64,000 nt of DNA, from the NCBI RefSeq assembly GCF_025996515.1, contig NZ_BLRH01000060.1, forward strand, positions 1,178,001-1,242,000. The letters run 5' to 3'. A program made the translations under genes and the position numbers. The DNA is from Rhizohabitans arisaemae. Its GTDB lineage: Bacteria; Actinomycetota; Actinomycetes; Streptosporangiales; Streptosporangiaceae. Every line of letters starts with the position of its first letter. Position 1 is the first letter of the stretch. The notes under the pieces were generated by a model that searched no databases, had not been told where the DNA came from, and saw only the letters and a program-made list of their open reading frames with translations. Below, one piece after another: positions 24,617 to 33,184 of this stretch.

Positions 24617-24880
24617 CTCAGCCAGGGCCCCGCAATCGAGACGGCGCGAACGAGAGATCGGGATCCAGGTGAGTCAGTCGCGCCACCCACCCGCGACAGC
24701 GGGTTCACATCCGTCGGAAATCATGCGTACTCACGTACGGTCTCCCGCTGGTCGCCTGGTGGTCTTGGCTGCGCTGGGGTCAGGGCATACCGGCGTTCTG
24801 GGCGCCAGGCGGCCACAGGACTGTCATGGCGCCGTAGGCCAGCACGTGTCGAACTTGCCTGTCGTGCGAAGATCGGGGTC

Positions 24881-25210
24881 GTGGAGATCATCAGGAGCGG
24901 GCAGTTCACACCCGCGGCGGACGGGTCCGCTGACTTCGTGGAGCACCTGAGCGTGCCTGCGCTCAGCTTTGGTACGTACTCCATCCCCGCAGGTGCGACA
25001 GACGAACAGTCACCGCACAACGAGGATGAGATCTACGTGGTGACGCAAGGACGCGGCTCCTTCACCTCCGGCGGCCAGACCGTCGAGGTCGGCCCGGGGA
25101 CGGCCCTCTTCATCCCGGCCCGCGAAGAGCATCGATTTCACGACATCACAAAAGACCTGGTCACCCTGGTCTTCTTCGGCCCCGCGTACTCCGGGGTCCC
25201 GCAGCCTTAG
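24881..25210 (+). CDS. Cupin-domain protein
   Basis: 109 residues, a single cupin barrel. Motif 1 is compressed around QSPHNEDEIYVVTQGRGSF; motif 2 is PGTALFIPAREEHRFHDI. Metal-binding His/Glu residues (H, E of HNEDE and H of EEHRF) are present. Small cupins of this type bind a metal and a small ligand and serve as isomerases, dioxygenases or sensors; the role here is undefined. GTG 24881 begins the fold (VEIIRSGQFTPA); no good ribosome site is seen, so it may be leaderless. Confidence 0.82.
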   Translation: MEIIRSGQFTPAADGSADFVEHLSVPALSFGTYSIPAGATDEQSPHNEDEIYVVTQGRGSFTSGGQTVEVGPGTALFIPAREEHRFHDITKDLVTLVFFGPAYSGVPQP

Positions 25211-25300
25211 CGTCGAGCCGCCGCGAGGCGATCGCAAACGTGGGTGCGCGACGACTTCCACATCGTCCTCGGTCTCACATTGTGAGAAGTCCTCCATCCC

Positions 25301-25368
25301 TGCTCCTGGCCGCCGAACCGCTGACGCAACTCCTCGCCACCAGGAGCACGATCCCGTCTCAAGGTCAG
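25301..25368. repeat. 68-bp hairpin-bearing repeat, copy 1
   Basis: Internal arms TGCTCCTGG (25301-25309) and CCAGGAGCA (25340-25348) are complementary. The whole 68 bp recurs in inverse orientation at 30804-30869 with roughly 90% identity. Each copy lies upstream of a GlxA-type gene (here about 220 bp before it). Confidence 0.75.
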
Positions 25369-25590
25369 CGGACCGGCAGGGCGTCCGCGCAGAACAGCGG
25401 GCCGTGGCCGCCGGCGAAGGCCCCTTGATCCCGGCGATCCAGGCGTCCCGCTGGAGTAGGCGGCACCAGCGCACGCCGCCGTCGAGAACCGGGCACCCTC
25501 GGGCCAGATGATTCTGGAGCCCCTGGCATGGCGCGATCCGTGGGATGCGCGTCGTTGACGCCATCAGGGCGAGCCGCACAGGGTGGAGAG

Positions 25591-26023
25591 GTGAAGCGAC
25601 GGGTGGTGTTCGTGGTCTACGAGGAGTTCCAGGTGCTGGACCTCGTCGGACCCTACGGAGTGTTCCAGCGGGCAGGCGGCTACACCTGCGAGGTCGTCGC
25701 GCCCGTGCCCGGCCTGGTCCGGTCGGCTACGGGGTTGCCGATCCACGTCGAGCTAGGGCTGGACACACCACCGGAGGGCATCGACACGCTGGTGGTCACC
25801 GGCGGCGCGGGCGTGTACGCCTCCAGGCACGACACCCGGCTGACCGGCTGGGTGCGTGCCGCGTCGGCCGGAGCCAGGCGGGTGACCTCGGTGTGCAGCG
25901 GTGCCTTTCTGCTGGCCGCGGCCGGATTGCTGGATGAGCGTCGGGTCACCACCCATTGGGCGCGTGCCGAGCGGCTGGCGCGCGAGTATCCGCGGGTCAC
26001 CGTGGACGCCGACCCCATCTTCA
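25591..26023 (+). pseudogene. GlxA-type AraC regulator, 3'-truncated
   Basis: Intact DJ-1/PfpI-like N-terminal domain: RVVFVVYEEFQVLDLVGPYG, VVTGGAGVYASRHD, the nucleophile-elbow region VTSVCSGAFLLAAAGLLDER, and THWARAERLA. It stops matching at VDADPIFIE near 26020, where it runs into the 3' end of an unrelated minus-strand ROK gene. The ligand-domain end and both AraC helix-turn-helix motifs are missing, so it cannot act as a regulator. GTG 25591 has GGAGAG upstream. The intact relative is at 30996. Confidence 0.8.
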
Positions 26024-26660
26024 TTGAGTGCGTTCCGCGGCGTCGCGCGCCAGTTCCACGGCCCCCACGACCCCGGACAGATCCCCGAGAGACGGTGTGA
26101 CGACCTGGTCGGTCAGGGCGGGCTCTTCCGGATAGCCCGCGGCGAGGTCGCGTACACGGTTCCGTATCTCATCGATGAGCGCGGGACGCTTGGATACGCC
26201 CCCGCCCACGATGACGCGCTGGGGGGACAGCGTGTACACCAGGTTGAGCACAGCCAGCGCGAGATAGTCGGCTTCGAGCTCCCAGGCCGCGGGATCGTCC
26301 AGCTGCTCAGCCGGACGCCCCCATCGCCGCCGCATCGCCTCGCCGGAGGCGAGCCCTTCCAGGCTATCTCCGTGATAGGGACAACTACCCGTGAAGGGAT
26401 CGCGATCAGTGTCGTGGGGGATGCGGATATGTCCGTACTCAGGATGTATGAGGCCATGCAGCGGACGGTCGTGCACGATGGCGCCCATGCCGATGCCGGT
26501 ACCCACCGTCATGTACGCGACCGTGTCCATCCCCCGGCCCGCGCCATGCCGCCACTCATCACCGAGCGCGGCCGCGTTCACATCCGTGTCCAGCCCAGCC
26601 GGCGCGCCCGGCGCCTCGCACAGCGGCGAAAGAACAGCGCGGGGATGCACGTCGAATATA
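26021..26660 (-). pseudogene. ROK-family sugar kinase/regulator, N-terminus missing
   Basis: Retains GLDTDVNAAALGDEWRHGAG, TVAYMTVGTGIGMGAIVHDR, HPEYGHIRIPHDTDRDPFTG and SCPYHGDSLEGLASG, which include the ROK signature and zinc-binding Cys/His, then a normal C-terminus. The ATP-binding DxGGT region and about 100 N-terminal residues are absent. Sequence before PLCEAPGAPAG is unrelated. Probably a fructokinase/glucokinase-like gene cut by rearrangement; its stop meets the broken GlxA gene. Confidence 0.8.
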
Positions 26661-26731
26661 CGTGATCTATACGCCATCTTCGTAGGCTGAGCCTTTGTCA
26701 GTTCGTCTATCACGAAATGGAGAGGTCAGAC

Positions 26732-26869
26732 GTGCGAGTCACCAATATGACCTGCAGGATCCTGGTCACCATCGTCGCACTGATTGCGGCCACGGTGACG
26801 ACCCTGGCGGTCTCCACGTCCACACAGGTGGGCGGAACCCTGGCGATGCCCTTCGAGCACGGAGGCTGA
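26732..26869 (+). CDS. Small exported or membrane peptide
   Basis: 45 residues from GTG 26732. A short basic N-terminus is followed by a hydrophobic stretch ILVTIVALIAATVTTLAV and a short tail TQVGGTLAMPFEHGG. GGAGAGG lies six bases before the start, better than most nearby frames, so it is probably translated. It could be a secreted signalling or leader-like peptide or a membrane micropeptide. No family recognised; it stands between a broken ROK gene and an IS3 remnant. Confidence 0.5.
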   Translation: MRVTNMTCRILVTIVALIAATVTTLAVSTSTQVGGTLAMPFEHGG

Positions 26870-27090
26870 TCTCCGGACGATAGTCCGCCAGCAGTAGACG
26901 GCGCACCGTGACCGGGCACGAGCACGCCGGTCACGACGCTCCGGTCCCCGCTCGGTTTCGTACGCCGAAGCGCCGAGGGCGGCACGCGCGACGGCCGCAG
27001 CACCGGAAAGCAAACCCGAGACTTCCCCCTGGTTGGTGGACACGCTGATACTGGATCTTGCTTGATCCGGAGGAAGCGAGAAGACCGCCG

Positions 27091-27560
27091 ATGGCGTTGA
27101 AGGACTACTCGGAGGAGTTCAGGGCCGATGCCGTGGCCTTGTACGAGTCCACCCCCGGCGCGACGTACAAAGGCATCGCCGCCGATCTGGGCGTGAGCCG
27201 GGGCAGCCTGCGCGAGTGGGTGCTGCGGGCGCGCCCGCCGAGGTGAAGAGCCAGCCAGGCCGACGACCGGCTCGGATATCCCACAGCGACGGCCACCCGC
27301 CGAGGCAAGCGACGACGCCGCGGAGCGGATCGCCCAACTGAAAGCCCGCGTGCGTGAACTGGAAGCCGGCGAGAAGAAGCTCACCACCGAACGCGACATC
27401 CTTCGCAAGGCGGCCAAATATTTCGCCGGGGAGACGCACCGGTGAACCGCTTCCAGTTCGTTGACGACCATCGGGACACCTTCGAGGTGAAGCGGTTATG
27501 CCAGGTGATCGGCCTCAACCGGGTCGGCTGCCACAAGTGGCGTGCCGGTGCTGGAACCCG
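27091..27560 (+). mobile_element. IS3-family insertion sequence remnant
   Basis: orfA begins MALKDYSEEFRADAVALYES, continues YKGIAADLGVSRGSLREWVL (helix-turn-helix), then is frameshifted. Its leucine-zipper end (ERIAQLKARVRELEAGEKKL, ERDILRKAAKYFAGE) is in another frame and stops at about 27443. orfB begins VNRFQFVDDHRDTFEVKRLC and QVIGLNRVGCHKWRAG, then is cut after about 40 codons. The DDE catalytic core is gone. No terminal repeats were found. Confidence 0.85.
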
Positions 27561-27688
27561 GGCCGCGTGCACCGTGGACAAGATCACAAAAGATGATCCC
27601 AGATAACCCGAACCAGCCACTGCAACTCTCAACCCGTCCACCCCAGGACGATGCGCTCTGCGCTGGAAGTGAATCGAGTTCTTGAGCC

Positions 27689-27800
27689 CTACAGGATGTC
27701 CACCCCCAGCTCCAGGAGCAGCGTTGCAGCGGTATGCCGGGCGTCGTGCACCCGGGCGTCCTTCTCCACCTCGGCCAGTTCGAGAATCGTCGGCACCGGC
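27689..27800 (-). pseudogene. Tyrosine integrase C-terminal fragment
   Basis: The minus strand encodes TILELAEVEKDARVHDARHT and AATLLLELGVDIL to a stop at 27689. HDARHTAATLLLELGV is the box II HxxR motif of phage-type tyrosine recombinases. The catalytic Tyr region after it and everything before it are missing or frameshifted. Confidence 0.7.
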
Positions 27801-27875
27801 CCGGAGCCATACCCGGTGCGGTTCAGTCCCTCCAAACCGGGCCGACTCCAGATGGGGGGCAGCTGTCCGGGGTTG

Positions 27876-29261
27876 TCATCGGAGGCGTTGGGCGGCGTCG
27901 GTCAGTTCCGTCGCGGTGGCGGGGGCGGCGAAGCTCAGCCGGAGGAAGGCGCCGGGGGGTTCGGCGGGAAAGTACCGGTCGCCGGAGTTGACCAGGACGC
28001 CGCGGGTTCGGGCGGTCTCCGCCGCGGCGGTGGCCTGCCGGCCGGCCGGTAGTCGGACCCAGAGGTGGAATCCGGCGTGGGGCAGGTGGGTGGGTGTCCA
28101 GTCGGGCAGATGGTGGGACAGGGCGCCGACCAAGGTGGCGCAGCGTTCGCGCAGAATGCCCCGCAGGGTCTGCAGGTGGCGGTCCCAGGCGGGGGCGCTG
28201 AGGAGTTCGATCGCCGCTTCCTGCAGGGGCCGGGCGGTGAAGAAGTCGTCGACGTAGCGCATGCCGAGCAGGCGCCGCGAGACCGGGCCGCGCGCGATGA
28301 CGGCACCGATGCGCAGACTGGGGGAGACGGGTTTGGTCAGGGAGGTCAGGTAGACGACCGTGCCGTCGGGGTCGTCGTCGATCAGCGGCGGTGGGAGGGG
28401 ACGTCCGTGGCTGAGGTGTCTGGCGAAGTCGTCTTCGATGAGGAAGGCGCCCGCCTGGCGTGCGATCTGGAGGATCTGGTGGCGCCGTGGGGTGGCCAGT
28501 GCCGTCCCGGAGGGGTTGTGCAGGGTGGGCTGGCAGTACAGCAGGCGGGCGCCGGTCATGTCGAAGGCGTCGGCCAGCAGGTCGGGGCGGATACCGTCGC
28601 CGTCCATGGGGACGGGGATCGGGCGTAGTCCCGCCGCTCTGGCGGCGGCCAGGGCGCCCGGATAGGTGGGTGACTCCATCAGCACGGGGCCGTCCGGTGC
28701 CGCCAGCGCGCGAAAGAGCATCGACAGTGCTCCTTGCCCGCCTCCGGTGATCAGCACGTCGTCTGCGTTCACGCTGCTGCCCGCGGTCTTGGCGAACAGG
28801 GCGCGCAGGGGTTGCAGGCCGGCGGTCGGGGCGCGATGCCAGGCGTCGGGGCGGCGCGCCGCCCGGGCCAGGGCGGCGCCCAGCGCCCGTGTGGGTTGCA
28901 GCGTCTCGTGAAGGTAGCCGCCGGACATGGCGATGCCGTCCCGGGGTGTGGGATGAGCTGCCTCGACCGCGTTTCCGGGGTCGTACTCGCGGCCGGCCAG
29001 GGTGATCTCCTGCCACGAGGTGTCACCCGTCGGCGCGTCCGCGGAGGACCGGCGGGGCGCGACGAACGTGCCCGATCCCGGCCGGGTGACCACGGCGCCT
29101 TCGGCGACCAGCAGGGCGATCGCACGCGAGACGGTGGCGGGCCCGACGCGGAAACGCTCGATGAGGTCCCTGCTGCTCGGCAGCCGTTCACCCGGTTTCA
29201 TCCGGTCCAGTTCAGGCCGGAGGCTCGCGACCAAAGCATCAGAAGTGCTACTGTCCGACAT
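27876..29261 (-). CDS. MocR-type regulator (GntR HTH fused to aminotransferase-like domain)
   Basis: 461 residues. The N-terminal winged helix (DALVASLRPELDRMKPGERL, PSSRDLIERFRVGPATVSRA) is followed by a short linker and a class I aminotransferase-like domain. The PLP-binding lysine is in VVYLTSLTKPVSPSLRIG; other fold landmarks are ITGGGQGALSMLFRAL, MESPTYPGALAAAR and QPTLHNPSGTAL. MocR proteins sense PLP or an amino compound and usually control a divergent gene, here the class V aminotransferase. The start is ATG 29261, which lies inside an inverted repeat. Intact and well conserved despite the broken genes around it. Confidence 0.92.
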   Translation of the reverse strand: MSDSSTSDALVASLRPELDRMKPGERLPSSRDLIERFRVGPATVSRAIALLVAEGAVVTRPGSGTFVAPRRSSADAPTGDTSWQEITLAGREYDPGNAVEAAHPTPRDGIAMSGGYLHETLQPTRALGAALARAARRPDAWHRAPTAGLQPLRALFAKTAGSSVNADDVLITGGGQGALSMLFRALAAPDGPVLMESPTYPGALAAARAAGLRPIPVPMDGDGIRPDLLADAFDMTGARLLYCQPTLHNPSGTALATPRRHQILQIARQAGAFLIEDDFARHLSHGRPLPPPLIDDDPDGTVVYLTSLTKPVSPSLRIGAVIARGPVSRRLLGMRYVDDFFTARPLQEAAIELLSAPAWDRHLQTLRGILRERCATLVGALSHHLPDWTPTHLPHAGFHLWVRLPAGRQATAAAETARTRGVLVNSGDRYFPAEPPGAFLRLSFAAPATATELTDAAQRLR

Positions 29262-29284
29262 GAGAGACAATGGTAGCGCTTCTG
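29241..29284. promoter_or_regulatory. Inverted repeat at the divergent MocR/aminotransferase starts
   Basis: AGAAGTGCTAC (29241-29251) and GTAGCGCTTCT (29274-29284) are complementary at 10 of 11 positions. A further CGCTTCTGA half-site follows at 29299. Spacing of about two to three helical turns suits a MocR dimer, and the position covers both start regions. Confidence 0.6.
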
Positions 29285-29307
29285 ACTGGAGTGCGGAATC
29301 GCTTCTG

Positions 29308-30474
29308 ATGCTGCGAGCCGACACACCCGGCTGCGAGCAGGTCACCCACTTCAACAACGCGGGCTGCGGCCTGCTGGCCACCCCCGTCCTGGCCGCGATG
29401 GTCGAGCACCTGCAGATGGAAACCCGCATCGGCGGTTACGAAGCGGCGGCCGCCCGTACCGGACAGGTCAAGGGCTTCTACGCCGAGATCGCCGCCCTCA
29501 TCAACACCCGGCCAGAGAACATCGCCTTCGCCGCCAGCGCCACCCACGCCTACTCCACCGCCCTGTCCTCGATCCCGTTCGAGGCCGGGGATGTCATCGT
29601 GACCACGCGTAACGACTTCATCTCCAACCAGATCGCCTTCCTCTCCCTGGCCAGGCGATTCGGTGTGCGGGTCGTGCACGCGCCCGACCTGCCCGAAGGC
29701 GGGGTGGACGTGGCCGCGATGGCGACGCTCCTGCGCCGGCACAGGCCCAAGCTCGTCGCGGTCACCCACATCCCCACCAACTCCGGCCTCATCCAGCCGG
29801 TCGCCGCCGTCGGCCGCCACTGCCGTGAGCTGGACCTGCTGTACCTGGTGGACGCCTGCCAATCCGTCGGTCAACTCCCGATCGACGTCGCCGAGATCGG
29901 CTGCGACCTGCTCACCGCCACCTGCCGCAAGTTCTTGCGCGGGCCGCGAGGGTCGGGCTTTCTGTATGTCTCCGACCGGGTACTGGCCGCCGGCTATGAG
30001 CCGCTGTTCATCGACATGCACGGCTCGCGCTGGACCTCCCCCGGCCGTTACGAACCCGTCGCGACCGCGGCCCGGTTCGAGGAGTGGGAGTTCCCCTACG
30101 CCACCGTCCTCGGGTGCGCGGCCGCCGTCGCCTACGCCCGCCAAGTCGGCATCGACGCCATCGCCCGCCGAAGCACAGCCCTGGCCGCACGGCTGCGCGA
30201 ACGCCTCGCGGCGGTCCCCGGGGTACGCGTGCTCGACCACGGAGAGAACCTGGGCGCACTGGTCACCTTCCAGATCCACGGTTGGCAACCACAGCCGTTC
30301 AAGACCGCCATGGACGCCCGCGGCATCAACTCAGCGCTCAGCTTCCGCGAGTTCGCCCAGTTCGACTTCGGCGACAAGGAGGTCGACTGGTGCCTACGCC
30401 TGTCACCGCACTACTACAACACCACCGAGGAGATCACCTTCGTGGCCGGCACCGTCGCCGAGCTCGCCCGCTGA
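29308..30474 (+). CDS. Class V aminotransferase / cysteine desulfurase-like PLP enzyme
   Basis: 388 residues. Class V fold: THFNNAGCGLLATPVLAAM at the N-terminus, GGYEAAAARTGQVKGFYAEI, the PLP-ring contact AVTHIPTNSGLIQPV, the PLP Asp and Gln in YLVDACQSVGQLPID, and the Schiff-base lysine in LTATCRKFLRGPRGSGFLYV. Relatives include cysteine desulfurases, isopenicillin-N epimerases and ergothioneine-type lyases; the substrate is not predictable. ATG 29308 is listed; an in-frame ATG 29260 shares its CATG with the MocR start. Probably regulated by the divergent MocR protein. Confidence 0.88.
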   Translation: MLRADTPGCEQVTHFNNAGCGLLATPVLAAMVEHLQMETRIGGYEAAAARTGQVKGFYAEIAALINTRPENIAFAASATHAYSTALSSIPFEAGDVIVTTRNDFISNQIAFLSLARRFGVRVVHAPDLPEGGVDVAAMATLLRRHRPKLVAVTHIPTNSGLIQPVAAVGRHCRELDLLYLVDACQSVGQLPIDVAEIGCDLLTATCRKFLRGPRGSGFLYVSDRVLAAGYEPLFIDMHGSRWTSPGRYEPVATAARFEEWEFPYATVLGCAAAVAYARQVGIDAIARRSTALAARLRERLAAVPGVRVLDHGENLGALVTFQIHGWQPQPFKTAMDARGINSALSFREFAQFDFGDKEVDWCLRLSPHYYNTTEEITFVAGTVAELAR

Positions 30475-30504
30475 TGCACACCGGCCTGCGGCACCCCTCA
30501 GGCG

Positions 30505-30714
30505 ATGATGGGCCGGATGACGGCGGTCTTCCGTACGCTCCTGTTCGGCGGCGGAGCCCTGGGCGGACTGGCGGCGGGCCTGCTGGCAGGCTGGCTGGGC
30601 GCGCACGGCGCGCTGACCGCGGCCGCGGCCGGATCAGCCGTCGTGGTGGGCGCGCTGTTCGTCTCCCCGGTCGTCAAAGTCAGGTCTCTGCCCGCCATAC
30701 CGGCGCCGCCATGA
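30505..30714 (+). pseudogene. C-terminal fragment of an MFS transporter
   Basis: Encodes GRMTAVFRTLLFGGGALGGL, AAGLLAGWLGAHGALTAAAA and GSAVVVGALFVSPVVKVRSL: the last two transmembrane helices and tail typical of MFS exporters of the enterobactin-exporter group. The first ten helices are missing; upstream DNA is the aminotransferase gene. It could be mistaken for a small membrane protein, but the match to an MFS end is good. Confidence 0.6.
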
Positions 30715-30803
30715 CCCTTCTCGCCTCCCGCGCGCTCCTAGTAACCGCTCGCGCCACCGTGCTGGGATACAGGCAGGCGCCGGGGGTGTTCATCGTTGGT
30801 CTG

Positions 30804-30869
30804 CTGACCTTGGGACGGGATCGTGCTCCTGGTGGCCAGGTGGTGCCTCAGCGGTTCGGCGGCCAGGAG
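30804..30869. repeat. Hairpin-bearing repeat, copy 2 (inverted)
   Basis: Reverse complement of 25301-25368 with a handful of differences, including TGCTCCTGG and CCAGGAG arms. It lies about 125 bp upstream of the intact GlxA gene. No coding function is evident in either copy. Confidence 0.75.
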
Positions 30870-30995
30870 ACGGCCACGGCCCGTGCTCTGCTTGGACACC
30901 CTGCCTGTGGTAGCGAATACGTCACCCTCTGTTATGTCCTGATCTGTGGGCTGTTGGTCCTTGTGGACATCGCCGGAAAACGCAAGACTGGCGAG

Positions 30996-31970
30996 GTGAG
31001 AGAGGTGGTCGTGGCCGTCTATGACGGAGTGGTGCTGCTGGACGTGGCCGGTCCGGTGCAGGTTCTGCACCTGTCCGGCGGCTACCGGATCCGGCTCGCC
31101 TCGATCGACGGACGCTCGGTGCGTACGGATGTCGGTGTGCCGTTGGGGGTCGATCTGGCTCTGGGCGAGCTGGTGGGATCGGTCGGTACCTTGCTGGTGC
31201 CGGGTTACGCCCCCAACGTCAAGCACCCAGCAGAGCCGCTCCTGAAGCTGCTTCCCGATCTCGCCCGGCGCGCGAGCCGGGTGGCCTCGGTGTGCACAGG
31301 AGCGTTGCTGCTGGCCGAAGCCGGGCTGCTGGACGGGCGGCGGGCCACGACGCACTGGGCCGCCTGCGCCGACCTGGCGTCGCGGTTTCCGCTGGTCACC
31401 GTGGAACCGGATGCCATCTACGTACGGGACGGGCCCATGGTCACCTCGGCCGGTGTCACCGCCGGGATCGATCTGGCGCTCGCCCTCGTCGAGGAGGACC
31501 ACGGCCCGGACATCGCACGGGCGGTGGCCAAGCGCATAGTGGTGTTCCTGCAACGCCCGGGCGGCCAGTCGCAGTTCAGCGTTCGCGAAGCCGTCGCCAC
31601 GCCCCGCCGGCCCGGGTTGCGTCAGCTCCTGGACACGATCGCGGCCGAACCGGCGGCCAATCACACCCTCGCCGCGATGGCGGACAGGGTCGCGGTGAGC
31701 GAACGTCATCTGACCCGGTTGTTCCGCCGCGAGGTCGGCCTGACCCCCGGCCAGTACGTCGAACGGATCCGGGTCGAGGCGGCGCAGACTCTCCTGGAAA
31801 CCAGCGCGGCCGGGGTGGACTCGGTCGCCCACAGATGCGGCTTCGGATCCAGTGAGACGATGCGCCGGGCGTTCCTGCAGGTCCTGGGCACGACACCGAC
31901 CGCCTACCGCCAGCGCTTCCGCACTTCCCGTGCCAACCCCGATGCGATCGCCTCAAAGGAAACCCAATGA
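30996..31970 (+). CDS. GlxA-family transcriptional regulator (DJ-1/PfpI + AraC HTH)
   Basis: 324 residues. The N-terminal amidotransferase-like ligand domain has VVVAVYDGVVLLDVAGPVQV and the elbow SRVASVCTGALLLAEAGLLD. The C-terminal AraC domain has two helix-turn-helix units: HTLAAMADRVAVSERHLTRL and VDSVAHRCGFGSSETMRRAF, ending GTTPTAYRQRF. The GTG start at 30996 is chosen from homologous N-termini; GTG 31005 is an alternative. The stop overlaps the start of the HD-domain gene by 4 bp (ATGA), so the two are coupled. It may control the HD and NTF2-like genes downstream. Confidence 0.92.
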   Translation: MREVVVAVYDGVVLLDVAGPVQVLHLSGGYRIRLASIDGRSVRTDVGVPLGVDLALGELVGSVGTLLVPGYAPNVKHPAEPLLKLLPDLARRASRVASVCTGALLLAEAGLLDGRRATTHWAACADLASRFPLVTVEPDAIYVRDGPMVTSAGVTAGIDLALALVEEDHGPDIARAVAKRIVVFLQRPGGQSQFSVREAVATPRRPGLRQLLDTIAAEPAANHTLAAMADRVAVSERHLTRLFRREVGLTPGQYVERIRVEAAQTLLETSAAGVDSVAHRCGFGSSETMRRAFLQVLGTTPTAYRQRFRTSRANPDAIASKETQ

Positions 31971-32731
31971 GCTCGTCCCTGCCCCGCCGAACTCTGCTGG
32001 GAGCCGGCCTCGCCGGTGTGGCCGCTTTCGCGGCCGACACCCGCGCCGCCTCCGCCCAGACGGCCGAGCCTGCCGAGTCGGCCGACCTGTCCTTCCCCAG
32101 CACGCCGACCGCCCGGGCGGCCCACCGGCTGATCACCGACGCCCAAGAGCCGTACCTGCGCAATCACAGCCTGCGCAGCTTCCTGTTCGCCCGCGCCGCC
32201 GCCGCGCGGGCCGGCCGCCGACCGGGCCGCGACTACGACGCCGAGGTCATGTTCCTCATCTGCGCGCTACACGACATGGGACTGACCGCCCGTGCCGACA
32301 CCGGCCAGCGGTTCGAACTCGAAGGCGCCGACTTCGCCGCCGCCTTCCTGGAGGAGCGCGGCATCACCGACCGCCGCGTCGACACCGTCTGGGACGGCAT
32401 CGCCCTGCACACCTCCTACGGCCTGCACCGATCGCCGGTGTTCATCCGCCGCCGCCCACCCGAGATCACGATCGCCCAGGACGGCATCGGCATCGACGTG
32501 GCCGGTGGCCCCGACGCGCTCCCCGTCGGCTACGCCGACCGCGTACATGCGCTCTACCCCCGCCACGGCGGCGCACGCGCCATGACCGACGCCATCGTCG
32601 CCCAAGGCCTCGCCGATCCGCGCAAGGCGCCGCCCATGACCCTGCCCGGCGAGGTCCTGCACCAGCGGCATCCCGATGCCCCCTACACCACCTGGGACAA
32701 CATCCTCGATGCGAGCGGCTGGGACGACTGA
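31967..32731 (+). CDS. HD-domain hydrolase with Tat-type signal
   Basis: 254 residues. The twin-arginine N-terminus LPRRTLLGAGLAGVAAFAAD suggests folded export. The HD motif is in MFLICALHDMGLT, with an upstream His in YLRNHSLRSFLFARA and later His in WDGIALHTSYGLHRSP, matching HD proteins related to cyanamide hydratases. These bind a divalent metal. The substrate is unknown. Translationally coupled to the GlxA regulator (4-bp overlap) and 100 bp ahead of an NTF2-like gene. Confidence 0.85.
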   Translation: MSSSLPRRTLLGAGLAGVAAFAADTRAASAQTAEPAESADLSFPSTPTARAAHRLITDAQEPYLRNHSLRSFLFARAAAARAGRRPGRDYDAEVMFLICALHDMGLTARADTGQRFELEGADFAAAFLEERGITDRRVDTVWDGIALHTSYGLHRSPVFIRRRPPEITIAQDGIGIDVAGGPDALPVGYADRVHALYPRHGGARAMTDAIVAQGLADPRKAPPMTLPGEVLHQRHPDAPYTTWDNILDASGWDD

Positions 32732-32830
32732 CGGGGGCGATCGAGCGCATTGAACCGCGCCGTCGTCCGAACCCATGAACAAACGTAGCCAAGACAGCGC
32801 CGGATGGCGCCCAACGAAAGGAAAACCCTG

Positions 32831-33184
32831 ATGACCCTGATCGACCGATACATCGCGGCATGGAACGAAACCGACGACGAAGCCCGCGCCAAGGCCGTGG
32901 CCGAACTATGGACCGAGGACGCCACCTACACCGACCCCATGGCGGACGTGGCAGGCCATGAGGGCATCGCCGCGGTCATCGCCGGAGCGCAGGACCTGTT
33001 CCCCGGATGCGTGTTCACCGCCGGGGAGGTGTTCGACACCCACCACAACCTGGCCCGCTTCACCTGGCACCTGGCGCCGACGGACGCGGCCGAGCCGATG
33101 GTCGTCGGCTTCGACGTGGTGGAACTGGCCGAGGACGGCAGGATCCGCAAGGTCCTCGGTTTCCTTGACAAGGTGCCCTCCTGA
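32831..33184 (+). CDS. NTF2/SnoaL-like protein
   Basis: 117 residues with the cone-shaped NTF2-like fold: IDRYIAAWNETDDEARAKAV, LWTEDATYTDPMADVAGHEG, VVGFDVVELAEDGRIRKVLG. This matches small SnoaL-type proteins that act as isomerases, hydrolases or carriers. ATG 32831 follows GAAAGGAAAA, and the conserved start MTLIDRYIAAWN fits. Codirectional with the HD-domain gene and probably in the same operon. Function unknown. Confidence 0.85.
   Translation: MTLIDRYIAAWNETDDEARAKAVAELWTEDATYTDPMADVAGHEGIAAVIAGAQDLFPGCVFTAGEVFDTHHNLARFTWHLAPTDAAEPMVVGFDVVELAEDGRIRKVLGFLDKVPS

Noticed and set aside
26710-27471. 253-codon minus-strand frame over the IS3 remnant and small peptide
   Set aside because: The opposite strand encodes recognisable IS3 OrfA/OrfB segments; this frame is low complexity.
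29248-30288. 346-codon minus-strand frame opposite the class V aminotransferase
   Set aside because: Gly/Val/Arg-rich antisense shadow; the sense gene has all PLP-fold motifs.
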